Below, piece after piece: positions 8,188 through 15,997 of a stretch of DNA of 31,574 nt (position 1 is its first letter; every line of letters begins with the position of its first letter). Source of the stretch: Spirochaetaceae bacterium (GTDB lineage: Bacteria > Spirochaetota > Spirochaetia > SZUA-6 > Fen-1364); the NCBI GenBank assembly GCA_003141795.1, contig PLNO01000160.1:3379-34952 (forward strand), in the 5' to 3' direction. A model generated the notes under the pieces. It worked only from the letters and a program-made list of their open reading frames with translations, ran no database searches and was not told the origin of the DNA. The position numbers and the translations under genes were made by a program.

Positions 8188-8549
8188 ATTTCCATCCTTC
8201 CATTCGCACGAATCCGACTTTCACTGTCGAGTGACAAGCCCGTTTCCGGGAAGCCCCCGTGTCCACTTTTTCAACGGGTTTTGAAGCTGCTACCATCTAA
8301 CAAGGTATGTAGTGAGCTCGGTGTATTCCGTACGGCAACACACAGTGAGGATTGCGATATTTAAGGGCTAAAAGAGGGCTGAGGAAGGTTCATCAACAGG
8401 AAATCGAGCCGGCGGCGGGGCGAACTATGGGCCGAACGGCTGAAGCACTCGGGATCGTTGGTCAGTGCAGAGTCGATGCGTGACGGAAGGCTCGACGAGG
8501 GAGCGCATATCCCGAGTGAGATGTGTTGGTTGCTGGGGAAAGCGATGCG
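8188..8549. other. Intergenic stretch without recognisable gene
   Basis: This 362-base stretch lies between the start of the ice-binding gene and the end of the PspC gene, both on the minus strand. The first ~100 bases (8188-8290) must hold the leader and promoter of the ice-binding gene. They contain a small hairpin (TCACT/AGTGA at 8221-8234) but no convincing -35/-10 pair. I found no coding, tRNA or riboswitch signal in 8290-8549. It may be debris from gene loss. Confidence 0.4.
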
Positions 8550-8750
8550 TTACTCTTCAGGAATGACGAATAGCAGGATTATGTAGGCAAGAATTCCAGG
8601 GAACGCAGCAAGGAAGATCGATAGTAGGACATAGAGCACCCGTGCTAGCGTCGGATCCATGCCTATGTACTCGGCTATGCCTGCAACGACACCGCCAATC
8701 ATGCGGTTCCTGTGGGATCTCCTCAGCGGTCTTTTCACATCAAGCATCAT
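8550..8750 (-). CDS. PspC-domain membrane protein
   Basis: The 66-residue protein is a stand-alone PspC domain. It has a basic N-terminus (KRPLRRSHRNRM), the family motif GGVVAGIAEYIGMDPTLARV and one long hydrophobic segment (VLYVLLSIFLAAFPGILAYI), followed by the typical FVIPEE end. PspC-type proteins sit in the inner membrane and take part in envelope-stress (phage-shock) responses, but stand-alone copies are usually uncharacterised. AAGGAG lies a few bases before the ATG at 8750, with a second in-frame ATG directly after it. No psp partners are nearby. Confidence 0.88.
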   Translation of the reverse strand: MMLDVKRPLRRSHRNRMIGGVVAGIAEYIGMDPTLARVLYVLLSIFLAAFPGILAYIILLFVIPEE

Positions 8751-8934
8751 CTGCTCCTTCTGCTTCCATTAAACACCCTGTCGGGACAACCTTGCTACTG
8801 CTCACGAGTGCGCGCTCGTCTCCCGGCAAAATGTATTTACCGACCAAGCCGCCATCGAAGTAGTATACTAGTAGCAAGAGGGCTGGTTGGATTTCCGCCG
8901 CGATAGTGGAGTCAGGCGGTCAGAGGAGAACGTG

Positions 8935-9357
8935 ATGAAAACGAAAGTGGGCTTGTGGATCGATCACCGGAAAGCGATTGTCGTGGCAGTCACTGAGAAG
9001 GGAGAAGAAATTGGATTGATAATTTCAGCGATTGAAAAACAAGCACGCCGTTCGCAAAGCGCGCGGCATGCCGGCCCGTATGAGCCACAGCAGGTTCCGG
9101 CGGATGATAGTCGGCAACGAGCCCTTGTCGGACATCTCAACATCTACTACGATGCAGTCATCGCCACTATTCGCGATGCGGAATCCATTCTGATATTCGG
9201 TCCCGGTGAGGCAAAAGGCGAGCTGAAGAAGCGCCTAGAAAAAAGCGATCTCGGCGGACGCATCGTCAGTGTTGAAACAGTCGACAAGATGACGGATCGC
9301 CAAATTGCAGCGAAAGTCAGACGGCACTTTGCAGCGGAACATTCCGCACTGGAGTGA
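8935..9357 (+). CDS. eRF1/baeRF-like small hypothetical protein
   Basis: The 140-residue protein starts MKTKVGLWIDHRKAIVVAVT and contains the segments GHLNIYYDAVIATIRDAESI, LIFGPGEAKGELKKRLEKS and VETVDKMTDRQIAAKVRRHF. The arrangement (strand-rich start, then FGPGEAKGEL and a K-T-D-R-Q helix) resembles domain 3 of eRF1 and the bacterial baeRF proteins, suggesting a role near ribosomes. This is family recognition only, without experimental support. The ATG at 8935 is preceded by GAGGAGAACGTG, a good ribosome site. A TATACT -10-like box lies inside the palindrome TAGTATACTA at 8861-8870. The stop codon abuts the hsdR remnant at 9356, so the gene sits exactly at a recombination junction. Confidence 0.7.
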   Translation: MKTKVGLWIDHRKAIVVAVTEKGEEIGLIISAIEKQARRSQSARHAGPYEPQQVPADDSRQRALVGHLNIYYDAVIATIRDAESILIFGPGEAKGELKKRLEKSDLGGRIVSVETVDKMTDRQIAAKVRRHFAAEHSALE

Positions 9358-9466
9358 AAAGACCGCCCGTGAGCTGGTAGTCAAGGTCCGCAAGGACGTC
9401 TCGATCGACTGGACCGTGCGTGAGAATGTCGGAGCGCAGCTACTGGTCTCAAGTAAAACGCATTCT
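9356..9466 (+). pseudogene. hsdR: Second hsdR 3'-end fragment
   Basis: This 111-base fragment is homologous to the end of the first hsdR remnant (about 3819-3929). Bases 9361-9439 and 3825-3903 differ at only 6 of 79 positions, and the translation reads [20 protein letters not shown]. After that the match weakens and gains a one-base indel. It begins at the stop codon of the preceding gene and ends 8 bases before attachment-site copy 3. It is not translatable as HsdR and marks the end of a second, related island. Confidence 0.85.
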
Positions 9467-9474
9467 GCAGCCGC

Positions 9475-9512
9475 ACACCCAATAGGTCGGGGGTTCGATC
9501 CCCTCGCTGCCC
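9475..9512 (+). repeat. Attachment-site copy 3 (diverged tRNA-Val 3' half)
   Basis: This segment matches 2346-2383 with a few substitutions in the T-arm and acceptor (TTCGAT for CCGAAT-like bases, GCTGCCC for GCCGCCC). It retains the shared core ACACCCAATAGGTCGGGGGT. No 5' tRNA half precedes it. It probably marks the outer right end of the integrated region. Confidence 0.8.
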
Positions 9513-9572
9513 CCTTCCCCCACGTGGCGGGAATGTCCCCCGTCCGCACGGAAGCGTTCCGGCAGTTGCCAC

Positions 9573-9595
9573 GCCCCGGGGATTCTCCCCCGGGC
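9573..9595 (-). terminator. GC-rich hairpin at the end of the CBM48 gene
   Basis: GCCCCGGGGA pairs with TCCCCCGGGC with one mismatch (5' arm 9573-9582). It reaches the stop codon of the minus-strand CBM48 gene. No T-run follows on either strand, so it is a weak terminator or mRNA-end stabiliser. Confidence 0.35.
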
Positions 9596-9999
9596 TACCG
9601 TCCGGTTTTCCGCGGCCGCTTCGTCGGGGCGGCCTTCCTTGTCGCTGGCTTCTTCTGCGGCTGAGCTTCCCTTGTCGACTTCTGCGGAGCGCTCTTCGCC
9701 AGCGCTGTCAGGTCGACCACCGAGTCCTCGGTCCCGAAATCATTGGGCATGTATGCGTCGGCTTCCCAGTCGTTGTGCCAGCGACCCTGGTTGTCGTAGT
9801 AGCGAAAACGGTACGATCTGCCCGCCTTCAGGAGGAGGGTGGTCACCCACGTGCCGTCGTCCTCCGGTACCAGGGGGGTACCCGACGTGTGCCAGTTGTT
9901 GAAGTCCCCGCAGAGGAACAGCTCCACGACCTCATCCATGGGGGGCATGCGGAATGTTACTTCGACATTCCCTCCTGTAGCGACGGTCTTCTTCAGCAT
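9595..9999 (-). CDS. Small CBM48/AMPK-type glycogen-binding domain protein
   Basis: The 134-residue protein begins MLKKTVATGG. It carries a single early-set domain of the isoamylase-N/CBM48 type: ELFLCGDFNNWHTSGTPLV, then DGTWVTTLLLKAGRSYRFRY and NDWEADAYMPNDFGTEDSVV. The conserved GDFNNW and W-x-W-type aromatic positions are those that contact alpha-glucan chains in the family. The last 30 residues are Lys/Arg/Pro/Ala rich (QPQKKPATRKAAPTKRPRK), a probably disordered basic tail. There is no catalytic domain and no signal peptide. The start at 9999 is chosen because AAGGAGGG lies seven bases upstream; the frame continues upstream to 10230 but without family sequence. A role in glycogen or other polysaccharide sensing is plausible but unproven. 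Confidence 0.85.
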   Translation of the reverse strand: MLKKTVATGGNVEVTFRMPPMDEVVELFLCGDFNNWHTSGTPLVPEDDGTWVTTLLLKAGRSYRFRYYDNQGRWHNDWEADAYMPNDFGTEDSVVDLTALAKSAPQKSTREAQPQKKPATRKAAPTKRPRKTGR

Positions 10000-10294
10000 C
10001 GTGACCCTCCTTGTGGCTTGCGCACCCGTAATCCTGCACCCCTCAGCCCTGACTGCGCAAGATACGGTACAGAGAGGTGAAAAGGGGCGGCGTGGTGGAG
10101 GGCAGAAAAAAGAGCGGGGAGTCTCAAAGACGTGCCCGATACCGTGAGGCTCCCTGCAAGAAAAGGGAATAACCATAAAACAACGGTGAGACCGGAAAGC
10201 AACCGCCGTGGAGGGCGTGAGTTTCGACATCCGCTCGGGACGCAGACCTCATGGTCGGCCTCTCCGATTCGCTGTTGGATTGATTGGTCCAGAC
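10000..10294. other. Intergenic stretch upstream of the CBM48 gene
   Basis: About 295 bases lie between the CBM48 start and the phosphohexomutase remnant. The part next to 10000 holds the AAGGAGGG ribosome site and presumably the promoter of the CBM48 gene, but no clear -35/-10 pair is visible. No gene is recognised in the rest. Confidence 0.35.
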
Positions 10295-10683
10295 CTATTC
10301 GTCGATGTGACGAACGGTATCGCCTGAATCACTCAGGAGGCGTTCCTTTCTCGTCGCGAACAGTATGGCTGCGAAATCCGTATCGCTTGTCGACTCGCCG
10401 AAGGGCGTCTCGACCCTTGTCTTCGTTTCCCCGCGAGACAGGGAGCCGTGCCCCAGCGCCCCGAGGCCACGCTCCTCGATGACGGCATCTCTGCAGGCAC
10501 CGTCCTTCATGAGAACGTGGTTGCGCCTATGGACGGCCAGCATGGCCTCCCGCAGTATCGGAGAGAGGTCCCGTGTGCAACGTATCGTAACGCTGGTCTT
10601 CATCTCGGTGCCCGAGTTTCGTACGAAAAGAGCACCTTCCTTGACGTCCTCGGGATCGTCGGGGAGATCAATCGATCAGATAA
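10295..10683 (-). pseudogene. Phosphoglucomutase/phosphomannomutase C-terminal remnant
   Basis: Reading the minus strand after a stop near 10685, the frame gives DDPEDVKEGALFVRNSGTEM followed by KTSVTIRC. The RNSGTE motif with flanking beta strand is the phosphate-binding loop of domain 4 in alpha-D-phosphohexomutases. About 55 helical residues follow, including AVIEERGLGALGHG. The catalytic phosphoserine, metal-binding and sugar-binding loops (domains 1-3) are missing, and the sequence upstream of 10685 is AT-rich and non-coding. The tail to 10295 (about 45 residues) is not recognised. It is a decayed fragment, identified mainly from one motif, so confidence is moderate. Confidence 0.5.
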
Positions 10684-10797
10684 TGAGCAGTGCAAACAAT
10701 GATTGTCACTAATGTCAATCACGATTTTGATCTAAATTGAATTATTTGTCAGAATACAAGCAAAATAGTGCAATATATACAAGGTTTTTTGATCGAT

Positions 10798-10809
10798 GTA
10801 GTATACTAC
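10798..10809. promoter_or_regulatory. 12-bp palindrome with TATACT core upstream of deoR remnant
   Basis: GTAGTATACTAC is perfectly self-complementary and contains a -10-like TATACT. It lies just before the truncated DeoR gene, so it may be the promoter with a superimposed operator. A related TAGTATACTA occurs at 8861-8870 before another gene. Confidence 0.35.
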
Positions 10810-10821
10810 GCCGAATATAGG

Positions 10822-11139
10822 GTGAGAGGAATTATCAAAGAACAACGCTTTGAAAAGATAAAAGCCGAGCTCGTGAAGCAGGGAAACGTATCCGCGAACG
10901 ATATGGCCGCGCTTCTGGACGTTTCGTTGGCAACCGTGCGCCGCGATCTTGATGCCTTGGAAACCCCGGGCGTGCTTTGTCGGACTCACGGTGGAGCCAA
11001 GGCTGTAGAGGATCAGACAGAGCTCCCCTTCCACTCCAAGACAATGGCTTTCCAGCACGAAAAACGTCGCATTGGAGTCGAAGCGGCCGCTCTCTCTGTT
11101 AAGCAGGCCGACGTGGAAGTCGTCGTGGCTGCGCCCTGA
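10822..11139 (+). pseudogene. DeoR-family transcriptional regulator, C-terminally truncated
   Basis: The frame encodes the N-terminal winged helix of DeoR repressors: KEQRFEKIKAELVKQGNVSA, then MAALLDVSLATVRRDLDALE and LCRTHGGAKAV. Homology runs on to EKRRIGVEAAALSVKQAD, where the sugar-phosphate-sensing C-terminal domain should begin. It then breaks into about ten unrelated residues and a stop. Intact members have about 250 residues. The start is uncertain: the open frame reaches back to an ATG at 10768, and a GTG at 10822 is nearer the family start. The fragment could still bind DNA but not its effector. The PHP-domain gene starts 23 bases after its stop, so residual transcription may feed that gene. 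Confidence 0.7.
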
Positions 11140-11162
11140 GGCGGGCAAGGGGAAAAGGAGTA

Positions 11163-13955
11163 ATGGGCAGGAATCTTTCATCGCGGTACAATGCGTTCGT
11201 CAACGCGATCAGCTTCGGAGCCGAATACCAGAAACTGCGACGCCTCCTGAATGCGCGCATTGACAGTCCTGACACGATCGAAGAGCTTCCGCCGTCGCAT
11301 CCAGCGGGCTTCGTCCGCGAGCTGAAGAAGCGCAGAATCACCATTGCCGAATCGTACCTCGTCATCATCCGGTATCTCGAATCGGAGCGCCATGAGGAGC
11401 GGATCCACGCCCTGAGGCTCCTTGAGGAGCAGACGCTCCATGCGAAGAACGTCACCATGCCGCTGAACACCGCGCGCGTACAGATGGCTCTGATGAAGGA
11501 AGCGATCAAGAGCCGCGACAACAAACGCCGGCAGCTCGAGCTGCTGTACGATTTCACCGTCTCCTCCTACGGCCAGCCGTCAGTCATCCGTTCGTACCTC
11601 GACGAGTTGGGCATAATCGAGCTCCCCGAGACGGGGCAGCGTATCGCCGACATGGACAAGGGGTGGGACCTCCACGTTCACGACAACTCCTCATACGGCC
11701 GCAAGACGCCGTCCCAGCTCGTGATCGACGCCTTCATCAAGGGCATCTCGGAGATCACGGTGGCTTTCAATCTGCTCAATGCCCTCGGCAACATCGAGGA
11801 AGTGCTCGCCGCCGGGGACATCCTCGGCGTTCGCGTGAACATCGGGGCGGAGTTCAGCGTGTCGACGCAGGGTCACAGGTTCCATTTCATGTTTCTTCTC
11901 CCCAGCATCCGCACGAACGCGGAGCTTTCGCGGTTCTTCGATCAGCACGGGAACGAGCTGCGGGTCTTCGTCTACGGCTTGAACAGCAATCAGGAGAGCC
12001 GCATCGCCTCCATCCACGCGCTCATCGACAACTTCAACACGGATTACCTTCCGACCTTGAACGGCGGCTACGACGCGGGGAGCGTCTACGCCCTTCCCGC
12101 ACTGGACCTCGCGGCGGTGGACGAGATCGTCCCGATGGAGAGTCTCAACCGCATGTACCTGGGCGAGCTGCTCTATTCCCATTGGAAGCCGGTGCTGCTG
12201 AAAAGAGTTCTCCTGGCAAAGAGCAATCGCAACCATGCCCGCGCTGAGCTGGAGCGGGGCAGCATCTCTCGATGGGACTACGCAAACATCGAGTCGCGCT
12301 ATGAGAGCCTTCGGGAGACGTACACGCAGCTCAACCCCGAGGAGCTTCGAGCGCAGTATTTCGGCGCTCTGCTGCTCTCCGAGTATCCGACCGTCTTCAC
12401 CGATTTCCAGAAGGTCTGCCGGCTGCTCAGGGGCACCGGTGGACGCCTCAAGATACTCCACCCCCTCGAGCACGGGCTGGATGCCGCCTACAACGTGATA
12501 CTGGCCAACGCAGGGTTGATCGATTTCGTGGAAGTCTACAATATGTATGACAGCATCAACCGATCCGTCGACGACATCTTGCGTTTCGCGCGCTTCGTCA
12601 ACATCCTGAACTGCGGTCGGCCCGAGCCGGTCAAGCCCTTTCTGGCTGGGTACGACATCGAGCTTTCGGATGCCGCTCTCGCCCAGATCGTCACCTCCCT
12701 CGTCTCCATGCCGCTCGTCGCCGTGTGCGGAAGCGATTCCACGGGGAGGAGCACCACGATCCCCGGCATGGGGTTCATCTTCCGGTCCCACGTCATTGGC
12801 CCGCGTGGGCGGCGGTTCCTGGAAAAGCATTTCACGCTGCCTGAGTTCATCTCCCGGATCATCGCCGGCCGCGGCTCCTACATCGGCCCCGAGGCGGAAG
12901 GGCAACCGTACGACACGGTCATCAGCATGGGCAAGTCGACGCACTTCACTCTCAACAAGATCGGGGACGAGACCGAGGTAGCCTCCATTCCGCTGGGCCG
13001 GGCCCTGCGTTACCTCAACCCGACCTTGGTCAATCTCCTCCATGTCGGCGCGGGGTTCCTCGTCGCCGCACTTACGATCGGATGGCAGTACGCACTGGTG
13101 TGGTTCGGCATCACGGCCCTGCGCCACGTCATCGTGGACCTCATCTCACGGCGCGGCTCCCATGTGCGGGAGTGGAGCATTCGGGAGATCGATTGGCGCA
13201 ACATCGCCCGTTCCCTTTTTTGGACGGGCATATCAGTTCCCTTCCTGGCCTTCGTGAAGCTGGAGTTCGATCTTCTCTGGCCCCTGACCAAAACAGGTCC
13301 TTTGTACCAGTTTACGCAGTTCTTTTGCATCGCCTTCGTGAACGGGCTGTATCTGATGATGCACAATACGTTGCGAGGCTTCGAGAAAGGCGTCGTGGTC
13401 GCCAACTTCTTCCGCGCCATCCTCTCATGGCCTTTCGCGAGCCTCTTCGCTCCCCTCGGAGACCTGCTTTTCGTCCCCAGCATCGTCCAGTCCAAACTCT
13501 GGTCTGACGTGGTCGGTGGCCTGATCGAAGGATCAGGCAAGTTCATCCGTTCCGTGGGCCTGACGCGCCGCGATCTCTCCGATATCATCCCGCTTTCCTG
13601 CTCGGCGGAGGAGAGCGAGCGCTACACGGCTATCTTCGATCTGCTCTACATCTTCGGCCGGGAGCCGCGGGCGCGCAATTCGATGCGTGAGATATTCTTC
13701 GGGAAGCGGAACATGCTCGAGCGGATGAACGACGCCGCGCGGCGTCGTGCGGTCAAGCCGCCGCGTCGGGAAGCGGAGTATCGCAGTCTGGTCGCCTGGT
13801 TCGACCATATGGGCAACTACCATAAGCTGGCGGATTTCGCGATCGAGCACTACGGTCAGGAATGGGCGCTTATGCTGATCGACCTGCTGGAGCGCCAGTT
13901 CTTCCGCTTTCGCCAGTGGCTGTCGCACGCGGGACCGGTGCCGCGCAACGGTTGA
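11163..13955 (+). CDS. Membrane-anchored PHP-domain protein of unknown function
   Basis: This 930-residue protein has a helical N-terminus (1-165) and then a PHP-type phosphoesterase domain (about 168-530). Visible motifs are DLHVHDNSS (His171, His173), IGAEFSVSTQGHRFHFMF, HPLEHGLDAAYN (His433) with FVEVYN, and GSDST at 523-527, where the family often has GSDSH. These residues would ligate two or three metal ions. Residues about 615-780 contain some four hydrophobic segments, such as LLHVGAGFLVAALTIGWQYA and FFCIAFVNGLYLMM. A basic cytoplasmic-type tail follows (about 785-930). AAAAGGAGTA precedes the ATG. The combination suggests a membrane-bound phosphatase or phosphodiesterase acting on a lipid-linked or nucleotide substrate, but no characterised homologue comes to mind. 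The Thr at the last metal motif may change or weaken catalysis. Confidence 0.7.
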   Translation: MGRNLSSRYNAFVNAISFGAEYQKLRRLLNARIDSPDTIEELPPSHPAGFVRELKKRRITIAESYLVIIRYLESERHEERIHALRLLEEQTLHAKNVTMPLNTARVQMALMKEAIKSRDNKRRQLELLYDFTVSSYGQPSVIRSYLDELGIIELPETGQRIADMDKGWDLHVHDNSSYGRKTPSQLVIDAFIKGISEITVAFNLLNALGNIEEVLAAGDILGVRVNIGAEFSVSTQGHRFHFMFLLPSIRTNAELSRFFDQHGNELRVFVYGLNSNQESRIASIHALIDNFNTDYLPTLNGGYDAGSVYALPALDLAAVDEIVPMESLNRMYLGELLYSHWKPVLLKRVLLAKSNRNHARAELERGSISRWDYANIESRYESLRETYTQLNPEELRAQYFGALLLSEYPTVFTDFQKVCRLLRGTGGRLKILHPLEHGLDAAYNVILANAGLIDFVEVYNMYDSINRSVDDILRFARFVNILNCGRPEPVKPFLAGYDIELSDAALAQIVTSLVSMPLVAVCGSDSTGRSTTIPGMGFIFRSHVIGPRGRRFLEKHFTLPEFISRIIAGRGSYIGPEAEGQPYDTVISMGKSTHFTLNKIGDETEVASIPLGRALRYLNPTLVNLLHVGAGFLVAALTIGWQYALVWFGITALRHVIVDLISRRGSHVREWSIREIDWRNIARSLFWTGISVPFLAFVKLEFDLLWPLTKTGPLYQFTQFFCIAFVNGLYLMMHNTLRGFEKGVVVANFFRAILSWPFASLFAPLGDLLFVPSIVQSKLWSDVVGGLIEGSGKFIRSVGLTRRDLSDIIPLSCSAEESERYTAIFDLLYIFGREPRARNSMREIFFGKRNMLERMNDAARRRAVKPPRREAEYRSLVAWFDHMGNYHKLADFAIEHYGQEWALMLIDLLERQFFRFRQWLSHAGPVPRNG

Positions 13956-14111
13956 AGAGGCCGCATACCCCCTTGGCACTGGTCGTGCCCGACACCGGCG
14001 ATCGGCGCCGCTTCGGAAATGATAAAACGCGCATCGGCGGTTGCCTGTTCACCGAAGCAGAACTATGTTTATGGCAGGGCGAGCAAGGTACCCGACCGAT
14101 GGAGGCACACG

Positions 14112-14948
14112 ATGGGACCGATGACGGGCAAGAGCGTGGTGATTACCGGACCCACATCCGGGATCGGAAAAGAAATCGCCACCGAAATGGTCAAGCTTGG
14201 AGCGAACGTCGTCCTTGGCTGCCGGGATGCCGCGAAAGGTCGCGCAGTCGCGGTTGAGCTCGATCGAATCGCCGATGGCGCGTCGATCGAGGTCGTCGAG
14301 GTGGATCTGGCGGACAACGCATCGATCGAACAGTTCGCGCTCCAGGTCCTGAAAACACACGATCGGCTGGATGTGCTCGTCAACAACGCCGGAGTCAGTC
14401 GTGGAGCGCAACCTTGGAACAAGAACGCGGTGGGCATCGAGATCACGTTCGCCACGAACGTGATCGGATATTTCCTGATGACTCGGAGCCTGCTGCCGCG
14501 TTTGCGTGAAAGTGTGCCGTCCCGAATCGTCAACATTGCCTCCACATTCGCGAGCGATCTCGACCTGGACGACCTCCAGTTCGAGCGCCGCCTCTACGAT
14601 GGCATGAAAGCGTACGCACAGTCGAAAGCGTGCGACCGTCTGTTGACGTGGGCTCTGGCTCGCAGGCTCGAGGGCAGCCGGGTGACGGCGAACGCGATGG
14701 CACCTGGGCTCATCGTGGATACCGGCCTGTATCGCCATAAACCGACCGACGTCATGAATGGGTTGCGCAAGCGGGGAGGGCGAACTCCCTCTGATGGAGC
14801 GGATACGGCCGTATGGCTTGCCAGCAGCCCGGAAATCGAAGGCATTTCGGGAAAATTCTTTGGGGACCGTAAGGAAATCCCTTGCTCATTCAGGAACAGG
14901 GATGCTGAAGAGCGGCTCTGGAGCATTTGCGAGAATCTCACGAGGTAG
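14112..14948 (+). CDS. Short-chain dehydrogenase/reductase
   Basis: The 278-residue classical SDR resembles the retinol dehydrogenase/protochlorophyllide reductase-like branch. The cofactor loop TGPTSGIG is at residues 12-19, NNAG at 91-94, a catalytic-type Ser in NIASTFAS and the YxxxK pair at Tyr168/Lys172 (YAQSK). RDAAKGR after the second strand carries basic residues, which favours NADP(H). The start at 14112 is chosen because GGAGG lies just upstream; the open frame extends back to 14019 but that part is not SDR-like. It is cytoplasmic and the substrate is unknown. No nearby gene defines its pathway, and it ends 66 bases before the promoter of the next transcription unit. Confidence 0.88.
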   Translation: MGPMTGKSVVITGPTSGIGKEIATEMVKLGANVVLGCRDAAKGRAVAVELDRIADGASIEVVEVDLADNASIEQFALQVLKTHDRLDVLVNNAGVSRGAQPWNKNAVGIEITFATNVIGYFLMTRSLLPRLRESVPSRIVNIASTFASDLDLDDLQFERRLYDGMKAYAQSKACDRLLTWALARRLEGSRVTANAMAPGLIVDTGLYRHKPTDVMNGLRKRGGRTPSDGADTAVWLASSPEIEGISGKFFGDRKEIPCSFRNRDAEERLWSICENLTR

Positions 14949-15013
14949 ATCCATGTAGCAGCGCGGAAAAGTGCCTGGATCGGGGCTCACGTCTGCCGGG
15001 CACTCACTCGATG

Positions 15014-15041
15014 TTGACTTTGCCTTTTTCCATGGTATACT
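15014..15041 (+). promoter_or_regulatory. Sigma-70-type promoter of the U32-like/IclR unit
   Basis: TTGACT (15014-15019), a 16-base spacer and TATACT (15036-15041) form a near-consensus promoter with a start expected near 15048. The leader to 15094 carries CATAGAGACATGTATTTCC (15051-15069). This resembles a sequence at the same place in the aminotransferase operon promoter and is a candidate IclR site. Confidence 0.65.
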
Positions 15042-15093
15042 CATTTTTGCCATAGAGACATGTATTTCCATATAGTTGAATCAAGGAGTTGTC

Positions 15094-15993
15094 ATGGAAA
15101 AGGCGCAGAAACTCTTGGAGAAGTATGCACTTCCCGGACGTGATCTCTACGATCTTCCCACTTCGCAGGCGACATTCCCCGACAAGTGCCAGTTCCGCAT
15201 GGAAGTATCGGGCATCGAATCGGTCGCCGAGCTCGACGCCCTGGCGGACGAGAGCAAGAAGCGGGACATCCCCATCCACAGGGTCATCGCCATCGGGGCC
15301 GGCACGCACAGCCTGACCTTCTCGGAGCTGAAGGACCTTGCCCGCATTGCGCGCGCGGCCCATATAGAGCTGATCGTGATTCCAGGGCCGCGCGCCAACT
15401 TCGACGTGGGCAGTCACTACCACTCGCCCTGGGGACACGCGTCAGGCGTGCGGCCCCGCGGCGCCGATCAGACGGCATACCTCATCGAGGACGTCCTGCG
15501 GTGCCTTGAAGCCGGCCACAGTGGTTTCCTGTTCTATGGAGAGGAAATGACGCAGCTTTTCCACCAGATGCGGCTCAAGGGCGACATCCCCCGGGATACC
15601 GTGTTCAAATTGTCCTATACGGCGGGGGTCTCCAACCCCGCGGGAGCCAAGCTCGCTGAAAGCGTCGGGGCTGACAGCATCAACCCCGTCTCGGACCTGA
15701 CGCTGCCGATGCTCGCGGCCCTTCGTGCGTCCGTGAAGGTCCCGCTGGACATCGTGACGCAGGCGGCCGAGCAGAACATCGGCGCCATCAACAGGTTCTG
15801 GGACGGCGCTGAAATCATCCGTGTCTCCGCACCCTGTTATTTCAAGCAGGAGTTCGGGCCCGGCGTGGACGGTGCACGTCTGAAGGTGAAGTATTGCGAG
15901 ATCATGAAGGAGCTCGTAGGCCGGCTGAATCCGCAGCTGCGCATGTTGGGATGGGGGCCTGCCGACCTCAGGATCCCGGCTGCACAACAGTAG
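15094..15993 (+). CDS. TIM-barrel protein, peptidase U32-like
   Basis: The 299-residue soluble protein looks like a TIM barrel. Alternating strands and helices run through HRVIAIGAGTHSLTFSELKD, IELIVIPGPRANFDVGSHYH, AGHSGFLFYGEEMTQ, KLSYTAGVSNPAGAKLAESV, GADSINPVSDLTLPMLAALR and EIIRVSAPCYFKQEF. The PAGAKLAESVGADSINPVSD region resembles the collagenase-like U32 peptidase fold, but I see no proven catalytic residues and would not call it a protease. The start at 15094 has AAGGAG nine bases upstream; a TTG at 15076 is less likely. The IclR gene begins four bases after its stop, so the two form an operon. With the convergent MttB/transport operon, this suggests a lyase or isomerase step in amine catabolism (inference). 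Confidence 0.6.
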   Translation: MEKAQKLLEKYALPGRDLYDLPTSQATFPDKCQFRMEVSGIESVAELDALADESKKRDIPIHRVIAIGAGTHSLTFSELKDLARIARAAHIELIVIPGPRANFDVGSHYHSPWGHASGVRPRGADQTAYLIEDVLRCLEAGHSGFLFYGEEMTQLFHQMRLKGDIPRDTVFKLSYTAGVSNPAGAKLAESVGADSINPVSDLTLPMLAALRASVKVPLDIVTQAAEQNIGAINRFWDGAEIIRVSAPCYFKQEFGPGVDGARLKVKYCEIMKELVGRLNPQLRMLGWGPADLRIPAAQQ

Positions 15994-15997
15994 AGAA

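Noticed and set aside
8188..8300. Riboswitch (cyclic-di-GMP type) before the ice-binding gene
   Set aside because: I compared the leader with the GEMM core and found no matching conserved blocks; only small unrelated hairpins.
11691..13127. Long minus-strand open frame opposite the PHP gene
   Set aside because: It is a GC-driven shadow. The plus-strand frame has PHP motifs, membrane segments and a ribosome site; the minus frame shows no family features.
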